DNA from: Pedobacter sp. BS3
Lineage (GTDB): Bacteria; Bacteroidota; Bacteroidia; Sphingobacteriales; Sphingobacteriaceae
Assembly: GCF_008274585.1 (NCBI RefSeq)
Contig: NZ_VTRT01000008.1
Coordinates: 1-64,000, forward strand
Reading direction: 5' to 3'
Length of the DNA: 64,000 nucleotides
The notes below the pieces were generated by a model. The model was not told where the DNA came from. It searched no databases and worked only from the letters and a program-made list of their open reading frames with translations. The position numbers and the translations under genes were made by a program. Shown here piece after piece: positions 8,518 to 18,549 of the stretch (the stretch's first letter is position 1; the number at the start of each line of letters is the position of its first letter).

Positions 8518-10557
8518 TTAGTTTTTCATCACTTTGATTTTTTGTACTGTACCATCTTGCTGAATTTCTATAATGTATATGCCATCAACCTGATTAGTCA
8601 AGTCGGCATTAAGAAAACTTCCGCTAACATTATCTTTCAGCAACACGGTCTGCCCGGATACATTGACTATTCTTATGGAGGCATTAGAGAATCCTCCCTT
8701 AGCTGCTATGGTTACTTTACCCTTGCTTGGATTAGGGTAAACTGCATTATTTCTTTGCTGTATTCTATTAGTAAGGGGCACTATATTAGCAGCATAGGCA
8801 AAATTACCATCAAAATCAACCTGTTTGAGCCTGTAATAGTTAACCCCAGGTAATGGATGGCTATCTGTATAACTATAGACTCTCCTGGTTGTTGAGCTTC
8901 CCCATCCGTCGAGTTTCTTTAACACGATGAAGTTAACATTATCAGTACTGCGTTCAAGCTCAAAATAGCTATTGTTTAATTCTGAAAGTGTAATCCAGGT
9001 TAATACATTGCCATCATTTGTTGCATGTCCATTAAAACTTTCTAATGTAACAGGCGTAGTTGTGGTTTGATTTATTTTTAAGATAAAGATATCCCAGCTT
9101 CCATCAACAAGTGTTAAGCTACCGGCATCTCCATACGCAGTTGTATGGCCAATACCTGTTATGTACACATTATCATCACCATCTACCTCTATGCCTACGG
9201 CCCGGTTTGTGCCAGAACTTCCATAATCTTTACCCCATATAGCTGAGCCATCTGTCCCGGAGAATTTTATTACGAAACTATTATCCTTATCTGCAACGGG
9301 TGCTGTTAGCGTAATATCATTCACACTCATTGAATTACGGAAATAACCGGCAACATACGCATTGCCTGCAGCATCCATAGCAACATTATAACCTGCATCA
9401 CTCGCAGCGCTGCCAAAATAACGGGCCCATTGATATGCACCGTCTGATGCCGCCAGTTTTACAACAAAAGCATCAGCACCACCACCAGAAGCTGAAACAT
9501 TGCCATTGCCAAAGTTTACCGTACCGGTAGAATAACCGGCAACAGCAACTTTCCTATCAGGTGCTGAGGCAGCGTCTACAGCTATGCTCAATACGTTCAC
9601 CGTACTTGCTGTATTTATTATTTGTTTTACCCACACAAAATCACCAGTACTATTTAACTTTAAAATGTAACCTGAATAAACAGAAGTACTTGGTGCACTA
9701 AGCGTTGCAGAACCTACACCCGGATCGAAATCAACGTTAGAACCCGTAAAGTTACCGGCAACATATATATTATTATCTACATCAGGAGTAATAGCATAGC
9801 TGGCGTCTGCAGATGTACCTCCTACTTGTTTTACCCATACAAAATCACCGGCTGCCGTTAATTTAAGTATAAACACATCCCGATCGCCTGACGACGTAAG
9901 AGATGCAACTCCATCATTGCTTGGATCAAAATCTATGGTACTTTCAAAATCACCACTTACGAGTATATTACCACTTTTATCCACGGCAATACCTGTCCCT
10001 GTTTCGGTAGTTAACGTACCCGTATTTGAAAATACTTTTACCCACACAAAACTACCATCTGCAGCTAACTTCAGTATAAAAATATCTGAGCCGGTAGAGC
10101 CTGCGGTTACACTACCACCACCAAAATTTATTGTACCAGCAAAAGAACCCGTAACATATACATTCTTATCGGCATCAACAGCTATCGCCCTGGAATAGGC
10201 ATGGCCTGAACCTGCAAAACCTTTTATCCACGTAAAATGGCCATCGGATTCTGACTTAGAGATATAAAATGCATTTATTGAGGAGCTTGTTCCGGGTGTA
10301 AAAGTGATTTCGGGGGTTCCGCCGAAATAACCTGCCGGTGTTGTAGTGCCATAATAGGAAGCTGTAGTATATACATTGCCGTCGGCATCTGTAGCTATAC
10401 GCTTACCATTATACTGACTGCCATATTCGGACTTGGCATTCCCAATCTGGCTTACCCATACTTCTGTAGGGGTTTGAGCTTGTCCCTGAGTGATACTCAG
10501 AACAAGCAAAAAGGTTCCAAACAGAGCCTTTTTGAGATTTAGTAATTGCTTTTTCAT
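8518..10557 (-). CDS. Secreted SBBP-type beta-propeller protein with T9SS sorting domain
   Basis: A 679-residue protein with a cleavable signal (MKKQLL start, Ala-rich cut near residue 27). It carries at least seven repeats of the form W(V/A)K-x(n)-D-x-x-GN-(V/I)-Y(V/I)-(A/T)G-x-F, many followed by (V/I)(D/N)F, which is the SBBP beta-propeller signature. A Fn3-like segment (about 510-590) leads to a type A type IX secretion C-terminal domain (PNPSKGKVTI near 606, ending KIKVMKN). It is therefore exported through T9SS to the surface or medium. It has its own operator 40 bp upstream. A role in binding the glycan is inferred from context only. Confidence 0.85.
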   Translation of the reverse strand: MKKQLLNLKKALFGTFLLVLSITQGQAQTPTEVWVSQIGNAKSEYGSQYNGKRIATDADGNVYTTASYYGTTTPAGYFGGTPEITFTPGTSSSINAFYISKSESDGHFTWIKGFAGSGHAYSRAIAVDADKNVYVTGSFAGTINFGGGSVTAGSTGSDIFILKLAADGSFVWVKVFSNTGTLTTETGTGIAVDKSGNILVSGDFESTIDFDPSNDGVASLTSSGDRDVFILKLTAAGDFVWVKQVGGTSADASYAITPDVDNNIYVAGNFTGSNVDFDPGVGSATLSAPSTSVYSGYILKLNSTGDFVWVKQIINTASTVNVLSIAVDAASAPDRKVAVAGYSTGTVNFGNGNVSASGGGADAFVVKLAASDGAYQWARYFGSAASDAGYNVAMDAAGNAYVAGYFRNSMSVNDITLTAPVADKDNSFVIKFSGTDGSAIWGKDYGSSGTNRAVGIEVDGDDNVYITGIGHTTAYGDAGSLTLVDGSWDIFILKINQTTTTPVTLESFNGHATNDGNVLTWITLSELNNSYFELERSTDNVNFIVLKKLDGWGSSTTRRVYSYTDSHPLPGVNYYRLKQVDFDGNFAYAANIVPLTNRIQQRNNAVYPNPSKGKVTIAAKGGFSNASIRIVNVSGQTVLLKDNVSGSFLNADLTNQVDGIYIIEIQQDGTVQKIKVMKN

Positions 10558-10596
10558 ATTTGTAATTATTTAAGAGTGATTAATTTAGCATATTAC

Positions 10597-10610
10597 CGGT
10601 TACGTACACG
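10597..10610. promoter_or_regulatory. LacI-type operator (CGGTTACGTACACG)
   Basis: Consensus match 39 bp upstream of the SBBP/T9SS gene at 10557; both half-sites are well conserved. Confidence 0.8.
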
Positions 10611-10653
10611 GTTATAAATCAATTGCTATAAAACTAGACCCAAACAAGGTATT

Positions 10654-12216
10654 TCATTGCTTTTCCGATCTTGCTTTAGCTACATCTGCGTTTGTTACTG
10701 CCCCAGCCTTATTACCAAAATGAGACCGGATATAAGTTGCCACCTGGGCAATATCCTGATCGCTAAGAAATTTAAACGAGGGCATTTCCTGATTATACTG
10801 AACACCTTTTACAGTGATTGTACCAGATATACCTTTCAGTAATATTCTTAATAGTTTATTCTTATCGTCCAGTACCTGGGCTGTTCCTTTAAGCGGAGGG
10901 AAAGTGCCGGGTATACCACTCCCGTCGCTTTTATGGCATGAAGCGCAATAATTACTATAGATTACCGCTCCGGTTGTGGCAACCTGCTTATTTTCTGCTT
11001 TTTCAGGTAGTGATTTTTTTGTTGATGGAGCCTTTGCAAGTTTTTTATCCGTCTTTATCTTATATATCCTGATAATTTTGTCATCCCCTGCTTTGGGGTA
11101 ACCTTCGCCAGGATTCCAGTCTCTGTTACTGGTTGACATATAAACATCACCGGAAGGTGATATACAAACATCGCGTAAACGCCCGAATTTATGGTCGAAG
11201 TATATTTTTTCATCCACCAACTTATTGCCTGCCGTATTTAGTTTCAGAATTCTGAACGTTTGTGTTTTCAAGGTAACCAGCAAGATGGAATTTTGCCATT
11301 CGGGAATGGCTGATGACTTATAATAATCAATACCGGCCGGCGCAATAACAGGTGTCCATGCTTTTATAGGTTCGGTAATAGGATGTATATTACAATATGT
11401 TTTCTCATCGGGCTGATCGCAGTACCCTTCAACATAAGGCCAGCCATAGTTACCGCCTTTCTTAATAATATTAAGCTCGTCTTCTATAGCATCACCATGC
11501 TCAGAGCTAAATAGAATGCCTTTGGAAGTATAAACTAACCCCTGGGGATTACGATGTCCGGAAGTCCAGATGGGGCTTCCGGGAATAGGGTTATCGGAGG
11601 GAATGGTACCATCAATATTGATACGCAATATTTTTCCGTTAAGGGAACTGCTATCCTGCGAATTTTTTGTCAGAGCAGCATACCCGGTAGACATCATAAT
11701 TTTGCCATCGGGCGCAATAACAACCCGTGAACCATTATGCCCGGTATGTCCAGGAATGTCTTTTAAGAGTACGATAGGATTAATCAACGTATCGGCAGTA
11801 TACGTGTACCGTACTAATTTTGACAGTATGGCGGTTCTTTCCTTATATGTATAATCGAAAAATATATAAGGTAGTTTTTTATCGGGATGGATAGCCATAC
11901 CCAATAAACCCAGGGAACGAATCCGGTAGACTTCGGGAATTTTTAGTAATAATTTTTTTTGCCCGGTAACCGGGTTTACTTTACTTACCGTGCCGCTCTG
12001 TTCGGTAAACCATATCCAATTATCCGGTCCCCAGGTAATTTCCCATGGCACATTGAGATTTGCGAGAATGGTTTGTGTACCAATTACCGTTGAATCAAGA
12101 GTTACAGTCAGTTCCGGAACTGGAATATTATTCCTGTTACTTAGCTTATTATTAGTGCAGTTAGTAGTGAGTATCCAAGCCATCCACAGCGTTAAGACAA
12201 AAAGTAAAATCTTCAT
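10654..12216 (-). CDS. Glucose/sorbosone-dehydrogenase-type sugar dehydrogenase fused to cytochrome c, lipoprotein
   Basis: A 520-residue periplasmic lipoprotein (lipobox TTNC, Cys 20). The N-terminal six-bladed propeller resembles PQQ-dependent soluble aldose dehydrogenases, with ITWGPDNWIWFTEQ, a GHTGHN segment, and EHGD and GGNYGWP. It is followed by a class I cytochrome c domain with CASCH (424-428) and a likely distal Met in QEMPSF (about 478). It should oxidise an aldose or oligosaccharide end and pass electrons through its own haem to the respiratory chain. It follows the CE7-like esterase gene by 14 bp and shares its operator. Use of PQQ is inferred from family resemblance; no pqq genes are in the window. 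Confidence 0.85.
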   Translation of the reverse strand: MKILLFVLTLWMAWILTTNCTNNKLSNRNNIPVPELTVTLDSTVIGTQTILANLNVPWEITWGPDNWIWFTEQSGTVSKVNPVTGQKKLLLKIPEVYRIRSLGLLGMAIHPDKKLPYIFFDYTYKERTAILSKLVRYTYTADTLINPIVLLKDIPGHTGHNGSRVVIAPDGKIMMSTGYAALTKNSQDSSSLNGKILRINIDGTIPSDNPIPGSPIWTSGHRNPQGLVYTSKGILFSSEHGDAIEDELNIIKKGGNYGWPYVEGYCDQPDEKTYCNIHPITEPIKAWTPVIAPAGIDYYKSSAIPEWQNSILLVTLKTQTFRILKLNTAGNKLVDEKIYFDHKFGRLRDVCISPSGDVYMSTSNRDWNPGEGYPKAGDDKIIRIYKIKTDKKLAKAPSTKKSLPEKAENKQVATTGAVIYSNYCASCHKSDGSGIPGTFPPLKGTAQVLDDKNKLLRILLKGISGTITVKGVQYNQEMPSFKFLSDQDIAQVATYIRSHFGNKAGAVTNADVAKARSEKQ

Positions 12217-12230
12217 AAGGTAACTTCTCT

Positions 12231-13520
12231 TTATTTTTTACCAGTTAATTTTTCCTGTAGCCAGCTATCCATTCGCACCCGCTGTTCGGGATTATACTGA
12301 TGTCCTGATTCCTTAATGATTAAAAGCTCTTTAGGCGCTTTAATAGTATTATAAACAGCATATGAGGTTGTTGGGGGACATGTCTCGTCATTAAACCCCC
12401 AGCTGTAAAAACCTGGTACTTTAATTAACCGGGCAAAATTTGCCATATCGTAATACTTAGAGGTTTGTATTTCTTTCTGGGTTACACGGCTGGCATCCTT
12501 AAGCATATGGGGCCAGCCACCGGCTCTGCCATGTAAATATCCAGTCAAATCAGAAAGCCCGGGGAAATAAGCAACCATATATTTGACCCGGTTATCTAAT
12601 GCAGTTGTTGCAATGGTAAGTGCTCCACCCTGGCTCCCACCTGCCACAGCCAGATCTTTCCCATCAAATTGCGGTAAGCTGCAGAGATAATCAACTGCCC
12701 GGATACATCCCATAAATACACGTTTAAAATAGTATTCATCCCTGTTATCATAATTAAACAACGGATAGCCCTTGAGCCGCCCGGCCGCAAGTTTTTTATA
12801 AATGCTATCCGGAAGTGTTAGGGGTAGGCCATGAATCTCTATACGAAGTACTATAAATCCTTTTTCTGACATAGAAATATCTGCGCTATAACGCCCTACA
12901 CCTGCTCCAGGAACCTTTAAAATAGCCGGATATTTACCTTCTTTTTTAGGTATACTCAATATACCGTAAATACGTGACCCAAGCCTGTAATTTTGAATAC
13001 CAACCTCATAAACATTTACAGTTTCAGTACATTTATCAGACAATAAGGTCATGTGTGCATCCATTGGGATTTTAGCAGCTTCCGCTTTAGCCTTGTTCCA
13101 GAAAGCCAGGAAGTCTTCCGGCATTTCTGTTGTAGGTCTAATATGTTCTGGTTCAAAGGCCGCGGTTGCTAATCCACGGTAATTTTTGCCTTCAATATTG
13201 GTTGTAACGATACAACGAAGAAAACCGGGCTCCTTTAAGGAGCCTCCATTTATGATCTGTTTTGCGTCTCCTAATATTAGATCACCTGTTGTAACAGGAG
13301 CCATACGTTCCAGGCCTATCTCATACTTAATATGAACGTCCTTTAAAGGTGTATTATCCTTCAATACTTCAACCGAAAATATTGCCTTCTCTCCGATTTT
13401 ATACACCCAGTCCGTATGATCTGCTATAACTCTAACTATTACAGATTGAGCAGAGACCCCACTGGGTTGTACAGCTGAAAGAAGACCAACCAGGATTAAT
13501 TTTAGCAATGATTTTGGCAT
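12231..13520 (-). CDS. Exported CE7-like acetyl esterase
   Basis: A 429-residue protein with a signal peptide (cut near 24), an N-terminal Ig-like domain (about 25-125) and an acetyl xylan esterase/cephalosporin deacetylase-like hydrolase domain. The triad is visible: Ser in GGSQGG (294-299), Asp in GFNDETCPP, and His in ESGHQY near the C-terminus. CE7 enzymes remove acetyl groups from oligosaccharides and are usually cytoplasmic and hexameric; the signal peptide and extra Ig-like domain suggest periplasmic work here. First gene of a two-gene unit with the sugar dehydrogenase-cytochrome fusion; an operator lies 91 bp upstream. Confidence 0.8.
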   Translation of the reverse strand: MPKSLLKLILVGLLSAVQPSGVSAQSVIVRVIADHTDWVYKIGEKAIFSVEVLKDNTPLKDVHIKYEIGLERMAPVTTGDLILGDAKQIINGGSLKEPGFLRCIVTTNIEGKNYRGLATAAFEPEHIRPTTEMPEDFLAFWNKAKAEAAKIPMDAHMTLLSDKCTETVNVYEVGIQNYRLGSRIYGILSIPKKEGKYPAILKVPGAGVGRYSADISMSEKGFIVLRIEIHGLPLTLPDSIYKKLAAGRLKGYPLFNYDNRDEYYFKRVFMGCIRAVDYLCSLPQFDGKDLAVAGGSQGGALTIATTALDNRVKYMVAYFPGLSDLTGYLHGRAGGWPHMLKDASRVTQKEIQTSKYYDMANFARLIKVPGFYSWGFNDETCPPTTSYAVYNTIKAPKELLIIKESGHQYNPEQRVRMDSWLQEKLTGKK

Positions 13521-13611
13521 GAATACTAATCAATTATATTGCGACCAAGTCTGAATTTATATCTACTTATAAATAAATTCTAAACCAGGCAGAAGTTGCC
13601 TTGAATAAAAT

Positions 13612-13625
13612 CGTTTACGTACCCG
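13612..13625. promoter_or_regulatory. LacI-type operator (CGTTTACGTACCCG)
   Basis: Identical to the copy at 8156. It lies between the beta-helix gene at 13736 and the CE7-like gene that it precedes by 91 bp. Confidence 0.8.
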
Positions 13626-13735
13626 AATTTGATCAATAAAAAATGAAATTCCAAATTATTTCGCATATTATAGTATCTTATAAGCATTATGTTCATTTCG
13701 TTAGGATATTCATACCATACATCACAGTGTTGCAA

Positions 13736-14938
13736 CTAATGACGATCATCGTAATATGCCAGTGCTGCTGCTTCTGTTGTAGCTACGCCCGCAGTAGTTA
13801 CCGCTGTACCGATACTGGCAATACCCGTCCACGGAGCAACAGCACCGTACCCACCCTGACAACGATAAAGCACATTATACTGAACATTGGTATTGGTATT
13901 TCCTGAAAACCGTATCTCATCGCCATCAAGGCCAAGGTCACTGGACATAATTGCTCTTTTTTGCGTAACCGTACCACTATTTAATGTGGCTGCATCAGTT
14001 GCAGATATCAAATGTGTACGCCCTGTTGGGTTATACCCACTATGGTGAAATACTACGTTATATCGTGTGCTCTGATCGCCCGAAGTACTGAAATTAAAAA
14101 TATTTTTTGTAATCATAAAGCTGGTACCAAATCGTTCATCTCCCGGATTTACATCATTAAATACCGGAATTTCTATGAATATAGGGTTTACGCCACCTGC
14201 ATAGGTTCCGTTAGATTTAAACGTATTCTCATATACAACTCCCTCAGTACTTATATCTCCACGAAAACGAACAAAGGAACCTGAACAATCGGTAAATGTA
14301 TTTTTAACCAGTTTTAAACGTGTTACGCCGTAAGCTCCATAAACCATGTGCGAATGAGAGTCTACCCCTACCCTGGTAAATGTACAATGTTTAACAATTA
14401 CATTGTCTGAACCTGAATAATGTACACCTAAAGCGCCATAATATGCGCTTTGTAAATCAACAAAATAACAGCTATCAATAGTAATATTCGGACTATTTGA
14501 AAATGTTACTGCATAATCTGTAACGTCTCCGGTAAATTTCAGACCGTGCATGAGTATATTTTTACAGTTGGTAAACGCAAAAATCTTAGCAACAGAACCA
14601 TTAAATACAGCTCCACCGGCTGTTCCTGCTGCTTTTAGTGTCAGTAAATTGGTGTTATGACCAATTGAGCCCAGGCTCACTGTAGAAGTTCTGGTATATG
14701 TGCCGTTAGCAAATACTACATCAACTGGTCCGGTTTGTAGTGAACTTTGGACATTTGTCCAGAAAGCGGCATTTAATGTGGTTGAGGTAGTAACATTGTA
14801 AGTAGTAGTGGCAAGCGTCTGAGATGTCTCTTTTTTCTTATTTTGGGAAAATGTCTCATTCTGCTTTAAAAGTGCTTCTCTTTTACAACTTACCAATCCA
14901 ATGGGAAGTGTGATAATAATTAATACGATCTTTTTCAT
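13736..14938 (-). CDS. Parallel beta-helix lipoprotein (paralogue 1 of 3), putative polysaccharide lyase
   Basis: A 400-residue lipoprotein (lipobox GLVSC, Cys 18) made of right-handed parallel beta-helix coils. It shares three family marks with the proteins at 28510 and 29635: an opening LNAAFW-x-x-VQ, a mid-helix GVDSHSHMVYGAY, and a late NDVNPGDERFGT. The fold recalls chondroitinase-B/alginate lyase (PL6), but I do not see the PL6 catalytic motif, so a lyase role is inference. It has no type IX sorting domain, unlike paralogue 3. It is the last gene of the susC unit, 83 bp after the propeller lipoprotein. Confidence 0.75.
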   Translation of the reverse strand: MKKIVLIIITLPIGLVSCKREALLKQNETFSQNKKKETSQTLATTTYNVTTSTTLNAAFWTNVQSSLQTGPVDVVFANGTYTRTSTVSLGSIGHNTNLLTLKAAGTAGGAVFNGSVAKIFAFTNCKNILMHGLKFTGDVTDYAVTFSNSPNITIDSCYFVDLQSAYYGALGVHYSGSDNVIVKHCTFTRVGVDSHSHMVYGAYGVTRLKLVKNTFTDCSGSFVRFRGDISTEGVVYENTFKSNGTYAGGVNPIFIEIPVFNDVNPGDERFGTSFMITKNIFNFSTSGDQSTRYNVVFHHSGYNPTGRTHLISATDAATLNSGTVTQKRAIMSSDLGLDGDEIRFSGNTNTNVQYNVLYRCQGGYGAVAPWTGIASIGTAVTTAGVATTEAAALAYYDDRH

Positions 14939-15021
14939 AATGATTTATTTTGTTTAGTTGACTTTTAAGTATTAATATCTCTATCTAACTCTACCTGCCG
15001 TATTGAATCAACAAGTGATTA

Positions 15022-17097
15022 TTATGGCTCGATTTTCCATAAGTCTAAAGAACGCTGAAAATATATCGCTCCGTTGTTACCTAATGCCAGGCTTGTTCCG
15101 GTTATATTGAGCATTGTTGGTTTCATCGACACCGGATCTAGGCTAAAAATTTGTCCGCCTATGCTACCGTAAAGCTTACCATTGGGGTGTACCAATAAAG
15201 CATCCGGACGCCACAGTACTCCATTGCGGGTATCATGACATATTTTATGTAGTGAAATAACCTTAAGTTCAACCGGATCAAAAACGAATAGCGTTCCGGC
15301 AGCAATTCCCCAGATATTTCCATCTGGGCCGTTAATTAAACAGGTAATTGCTTTTGCACCTGGCACTGGTATCAATTCGGTTTCTTTTGTATTGGTTAAG
15401 GGATTCCAAATAAACAATTTGGCTTCCAATGCCTCAGGCAGAATTCCTAATCCACCCCAGACAGAGGTACCACCAATCACCAATTTGTTTGCATATACCA
15501 GCGTAATAACAGATTGACCGGCTACAATATCTTTATAACTATTTAATTGTTTGGATTTTATATCATACTCAACTAATACCCCGCCGTTCTTACCATAGTT
15601 AGGAACGGTTCCCCAAAAAACCTTATTTAAATCCGGAATCCCCAGTGCGGCAAATGGCCTGTCTTGTCCCTGAACCTGCCCTATTTTATATGGATTGCCT
15701 TTTTCAATGTCCCACGGTTTTTCGGTATTATAAACATAGAATCTTCCATGAGGATAAATGCCGAAATACAGGTTTTTACCTAACCTATTTATACTTTCCG
15801 ATTGAGCTAATCCTCTATAAACCTCGGTTTTGCCTGTTGCGGGATCATATGCTGCATTAGAACCTGCTAAGTATCCGCCTGTCCATATCCTGCCGTCAGG
15901 ACCGGTAGCTGTTACATTTATACCTATAGGTTGTGCTGGAATATTTAATCTGACCATAGTTTTTTGACCCGTTTTTGGGTCGAATTTTATTAAATTTCCG
16001 TAGGTATTCAACAATACTAATACATTTTCAGAATCCCATGTTGCAGCAAGCGCATTGCTGCCGATTGGCATTATTTCTCTGGGTTGTCCGGTAGCATCTG
16101 AAAGATTATATGAATAAAGTTTTGCTCCTCCTGAATAATATATCTGTTGTTTTTGGGGAGCTTTAGTAACCGTTTTAACATACATATTGTCAGGCATGGA
16201 TGTAAAGTTTCTGGTACTGAGGTTATATATCAGGCTTTTTTTCACATTCTCTACAGTAAAAAAAATACAATCTCCACCTTTCAGGTTGTTTACCAACCCC
16301 ATATTGTAAACAAACTCGTTACGCTTATACTCTTCTGGTAATATGTCTCTTTTAATACCAGTTTTTACATCAAGTTCAATAAGATGAGCATGTGAACCTA
16401 TACCAGCATAAATTTTGTCACTAGCCTTATGATAGACCAGACTTCTTACATAGTTTTCTCCTTGAACCAAAGGGCCTTTACCAACATCACTAAAACCATC
16501 TTTTGGATGATAACGGAATACCCTGCAACTGGGATAAGAAGCACCGAATATTTCACCATTCTTGCCGGGTGTTAAATCCCAGAGATAACTTTCAGTACCT
16601 AAAGCCCTACCTACATTCTCTATTTTATCACTTCCGGGTTTATGCTTGTATAGATACCCACCGTAACCACCCGCCAGATACAGCCAACCGTCAGAAGAAA
16701 CGGTCAGATCCCAGGAGCCGTCGGTTTTATTTACCGGTAGATCAACCACCAATTTATAATCATTGGTATCGAAACCTAATAAATGTGCAGGAACTCCTCT
16801 AACTACCGTATATACCAGCTTCTTTCCGCTATCATCTTTGGCAAAAATGCTACCTTGTATTACCGCATCTTTTACCTGGGGTCCCAGGTTTGTCAGTTTT
16901 ATCTTATCGGATTGCAGCACTGTATCGCGATTGGGTATGAGATCTATTTTCGCTGGGATTTCATCGATCACCTTTACCTTTTCATTAAATGCAATGGCTG
17001 TTTTAACCGGATTCATTTTATAGAAATGATCCGGCTGATTTCTTTCTTCTCCGCATGCCAAGGATAACAGGCTGGTAAACAATATAAAACCATTCAT
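15022..17097 (-). CDS. Beta-propeller lipoprotein of unknown function
   Basis: A 691-residue protein with a short signal and lipobox SLAC (Cys 15). Repeated blades such as WDLTVSSDGWLYLAGG, WDLTPGKNGEIFGASY, GPDGRIWTGGY and GPDGNIWGIAAG indicate a seven- or eight-bladed propeller occupying most of the protein. An in-frame TGA directly before the ATG fixes the start. It lies between the GH5 gene and a beta-helix gene in the susC unit, so it is probably a periplasmic or surface enzyme or binding protein acting on the same glycan. I cannot assign a lyase or hydrolase family. Confidence 0.7.
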   Translation of the reverse strand: MNGFILFTSLLSLACGEERNQPDHFYKMNPVKTAIAFNEKVKVIDEIPAKIDLIPNRDTVLQSDKIKLTNLGPQVKDAVIQGSIFAKDDSGKKLVYTVVRGVPAHLLGFDTNDYKLVVDLPVNKTDGSWDLTVSSDGWLYLAGGYGGYLYKHKPGSDKIENVGRALGTESYLWDLTPGKNGEIFGASYPSCRVFRYHPKDGFSDVGKGPLVQGENYVRSLVYHKASDKIYAGIGSHAHLIELDVKTGIKRDILPEEYKRNEFVYNMGLVNNLKGGDCIFFTVENVKKSLIYNLSTRNFTSMPDNMYVKTVTKAPQKQQIYYSGGAKLYSYNLSDATGQPREIMPIGSNALAATWDSENVLVLLNTYGNLIKFDPKTGQKTMVRLNIPAQPIGINVTATGPDGRIWTGGYLAGSNAAYDPATGKTEVYRGLAQSESINRLGKNLYFGIYPHGRFYVYNTEKPWDIEKGNPYKIGQVQGQDRPFAALGIPDLNKVFWGTVPNYGKNGGVLVEYDIKSKQLNSYKDIVAGQSVITLVYANKLVIGGTSVWGGLGILPEALEAKLFIWNPLTNTKETELIPVPGAKAITCLINGPDGNIWGIAAGTLFVFDPVELKVISLHKICHDTRNGVLWRPDALLVHPNGKLYGSIGGQIFSLDPVSMKPTMLNITGTSLALGNNGAIYFQRSLDLWKIEP

Positions 17098-17200
17098 TCA
17101 GTTGTGATCTGTTTTCATCTACAATATTGGCTCTCTTTATGCTGAATCCAGAAGCTAAGAATTCTATTCTTTATTTGGTGCCCTTCATACTATTTTAAGC

Positions 17201-18328
17201 TCACTGCCGATTTACCAATATATCTACCAGATTAGGATATAGAACATTTAAATTCTCATCAACAATACTGTAGCCGGCACCTTTATAGTCAAACGATGTA
17301 CAAGGAGTCTTTTCTTCCTGCAAAATTCCAACAACATCACGATACCAGTTTGTGCGACTAGGCTCTGGCGTATTTTTTAATGTACCAAACTCACCGACAA
17401 ATACAGGTGCCTTCAATCGCTTAGCCATATTAATACCTTTCATTATCGCCGTCTTTAGCACCGTCCTGTCATAATACCGCTGCCCGGTAGACTGCCAGTT
17501 TACTGGTAACTGATCAATCCATTCCGATGGTACCAACTGTCCGGGATAGTTAATGGGGATATCCTGACGTCCGCCGGTAGTAGCTTGCAAACCGTAAGCC
17601 GTTAACAAATAAGGGCCGTAATAATGAAAGGTTAATAAGATATTATGATTATCAGGTAATTTAAGTGCATCGTATTTAACATCCCCAGCCGATGTACATA
17701 CGCCTACTACGATTGTTCGGTCTGGTTCAAGCGCCCGGATAGCACCGATTGCCATAGCGGCCACCCTGTTCCAGTTTTCCGGGTTAGCCGATACCGGCTC
17801 GTTCAGCAACTCATAAGCAACCATCGAGTCGGGATACTGAGCCAATTCGCCCGACAAATCTTCCCACAACTTTACAAACTTCCCTGGCTCATTCGGATCG
17901 GTGAACAAAGTGTTCTCTGTATTTGTAAACCGGTGATTACGGGTAATATGCAGATCGATCAAAGCCCGCATATTATATTTGATACACCATTGTATTGCCT
18001 GATGCAACAGATCAAATCCATATTGACGTATTTTTGTACCTTGAGCATCCCACAAAACCACTTCGTCTATACAGAGCCGTACATGATCAAAACCTAAGTC
18101 TGAGAGTAATTTTACGTCGCGTTCCTGAAAAAAGGCGCTCCGAAGCGCACTATTGTATTTCGGTGTTGAAAGCCACGAAGCCACATTTACCCCTCTCCTG
18201 ATTTCAAAAACATCCGTTTTCACATCCGGAGCAAGTGTTTCATTCTGACCTTGCCCTAAAGCGGTTCCTTTTTTACAGCCTGTCAATGCAATAAAAAGCA
18301 CGGAAATAATTAATACGATTTTTTTCAT
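17201..18328 (-). CDS. GH5-type glycoside hydrolase, lipoprotein
   Basis: A 375-residue protein with a lipobox (ALTGC, Cys 18) and a (beta/alpha)8 cellulase-family domain. Key sites: RRGVNVASWL near the start, HVRLCIDE, ALIDLHITRN, the acid/base Glu in YELLNEP and the nucleophile Glu in VFVGEFG. It hydrolyses an internal beta-glycosidic bond; GH5 includes endoglucanases, mannanases and exo-acting enzymes, and the subfamily cannot be read here. It follows susC, susD and the DUF5017-like gene and is separated from them by a 221-bp gap with a terminator-like hairpin, so it is probably expressed at a lower level than they are. Confidence 0.85.
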   Translation of the reverse strand: MKKIVLIISVLFIALTGCKKGTALGQGQNETLAPDVKTDVFEIRRGVNVASWLSTPKYNSALRSAFFQERDVKLLSDLGFDHVRLCIDEVVLWDAQGTKIRQYGFDLLHQAIQWCIKYNMRALIDLHITRNHRFTNTENTLFTDPNEPGKFVKLWEDLSGELAQYPDSMVAYELLNEPVSANPENWNRVAAMAIGAIRALEPDRTIVVGVCTSAGDVKYDALKLPDNHNILLTFHYYGPYLLTAYGLQATTGGRQDIPINYPGQLVPSEWIDQLPVNWQSTGQRYYDRTVLKTAIMKGINMAKRLKAPVFVGEFGTLKNTPEPSRTNWYRDVVGILQEEKTPCTSFDYKGAGYSIVDENLNVLYPNLVDILVNRQ

Positions 18329-18488
18329 GATGATTTATGCTGTTTAGTTATTTGGATATCATCAACAATACAAGTCTTGTCATTCCACCTTAGGCCATCA
18401 TGGTATAAATAACCCATTGATCGAAGCTCTGTGAAGTATCCGGATCGGGTTAAGATACAGCACTTGCCAGAATTCCATACGTTTAATT

Positions 18489-18522
18489 AAAAGAGGGATA
18501 ACAGAGCAATATCCCCCTTTTT
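18489..18522 (-). terminator. Intra-operon terminator/attenuator after the susCDE part
   Basis: On the minus strand a 12-bp stem (AAAAGGGGGATA / TATCCCTCTTTT, one G-U pair) with a loop of about 10 nt leads into TTTTAATT. It sits just after the DUF5017-like gene and before GH5, so it would leave the uptake genes more strongly expressed than the enzymes behind them. Confidence 0.55.
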
Positions 18523-18549
18523 ACGTTACAACCAATATTAACCAGATAT

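Noticed and set aside
13736-14938. Assignment as chondroitinase B / PL6 lyase
   Set aside because: The beta-helix fold agrees but the PL6 catalytic motif is not seen, so only a fold-level call is made.
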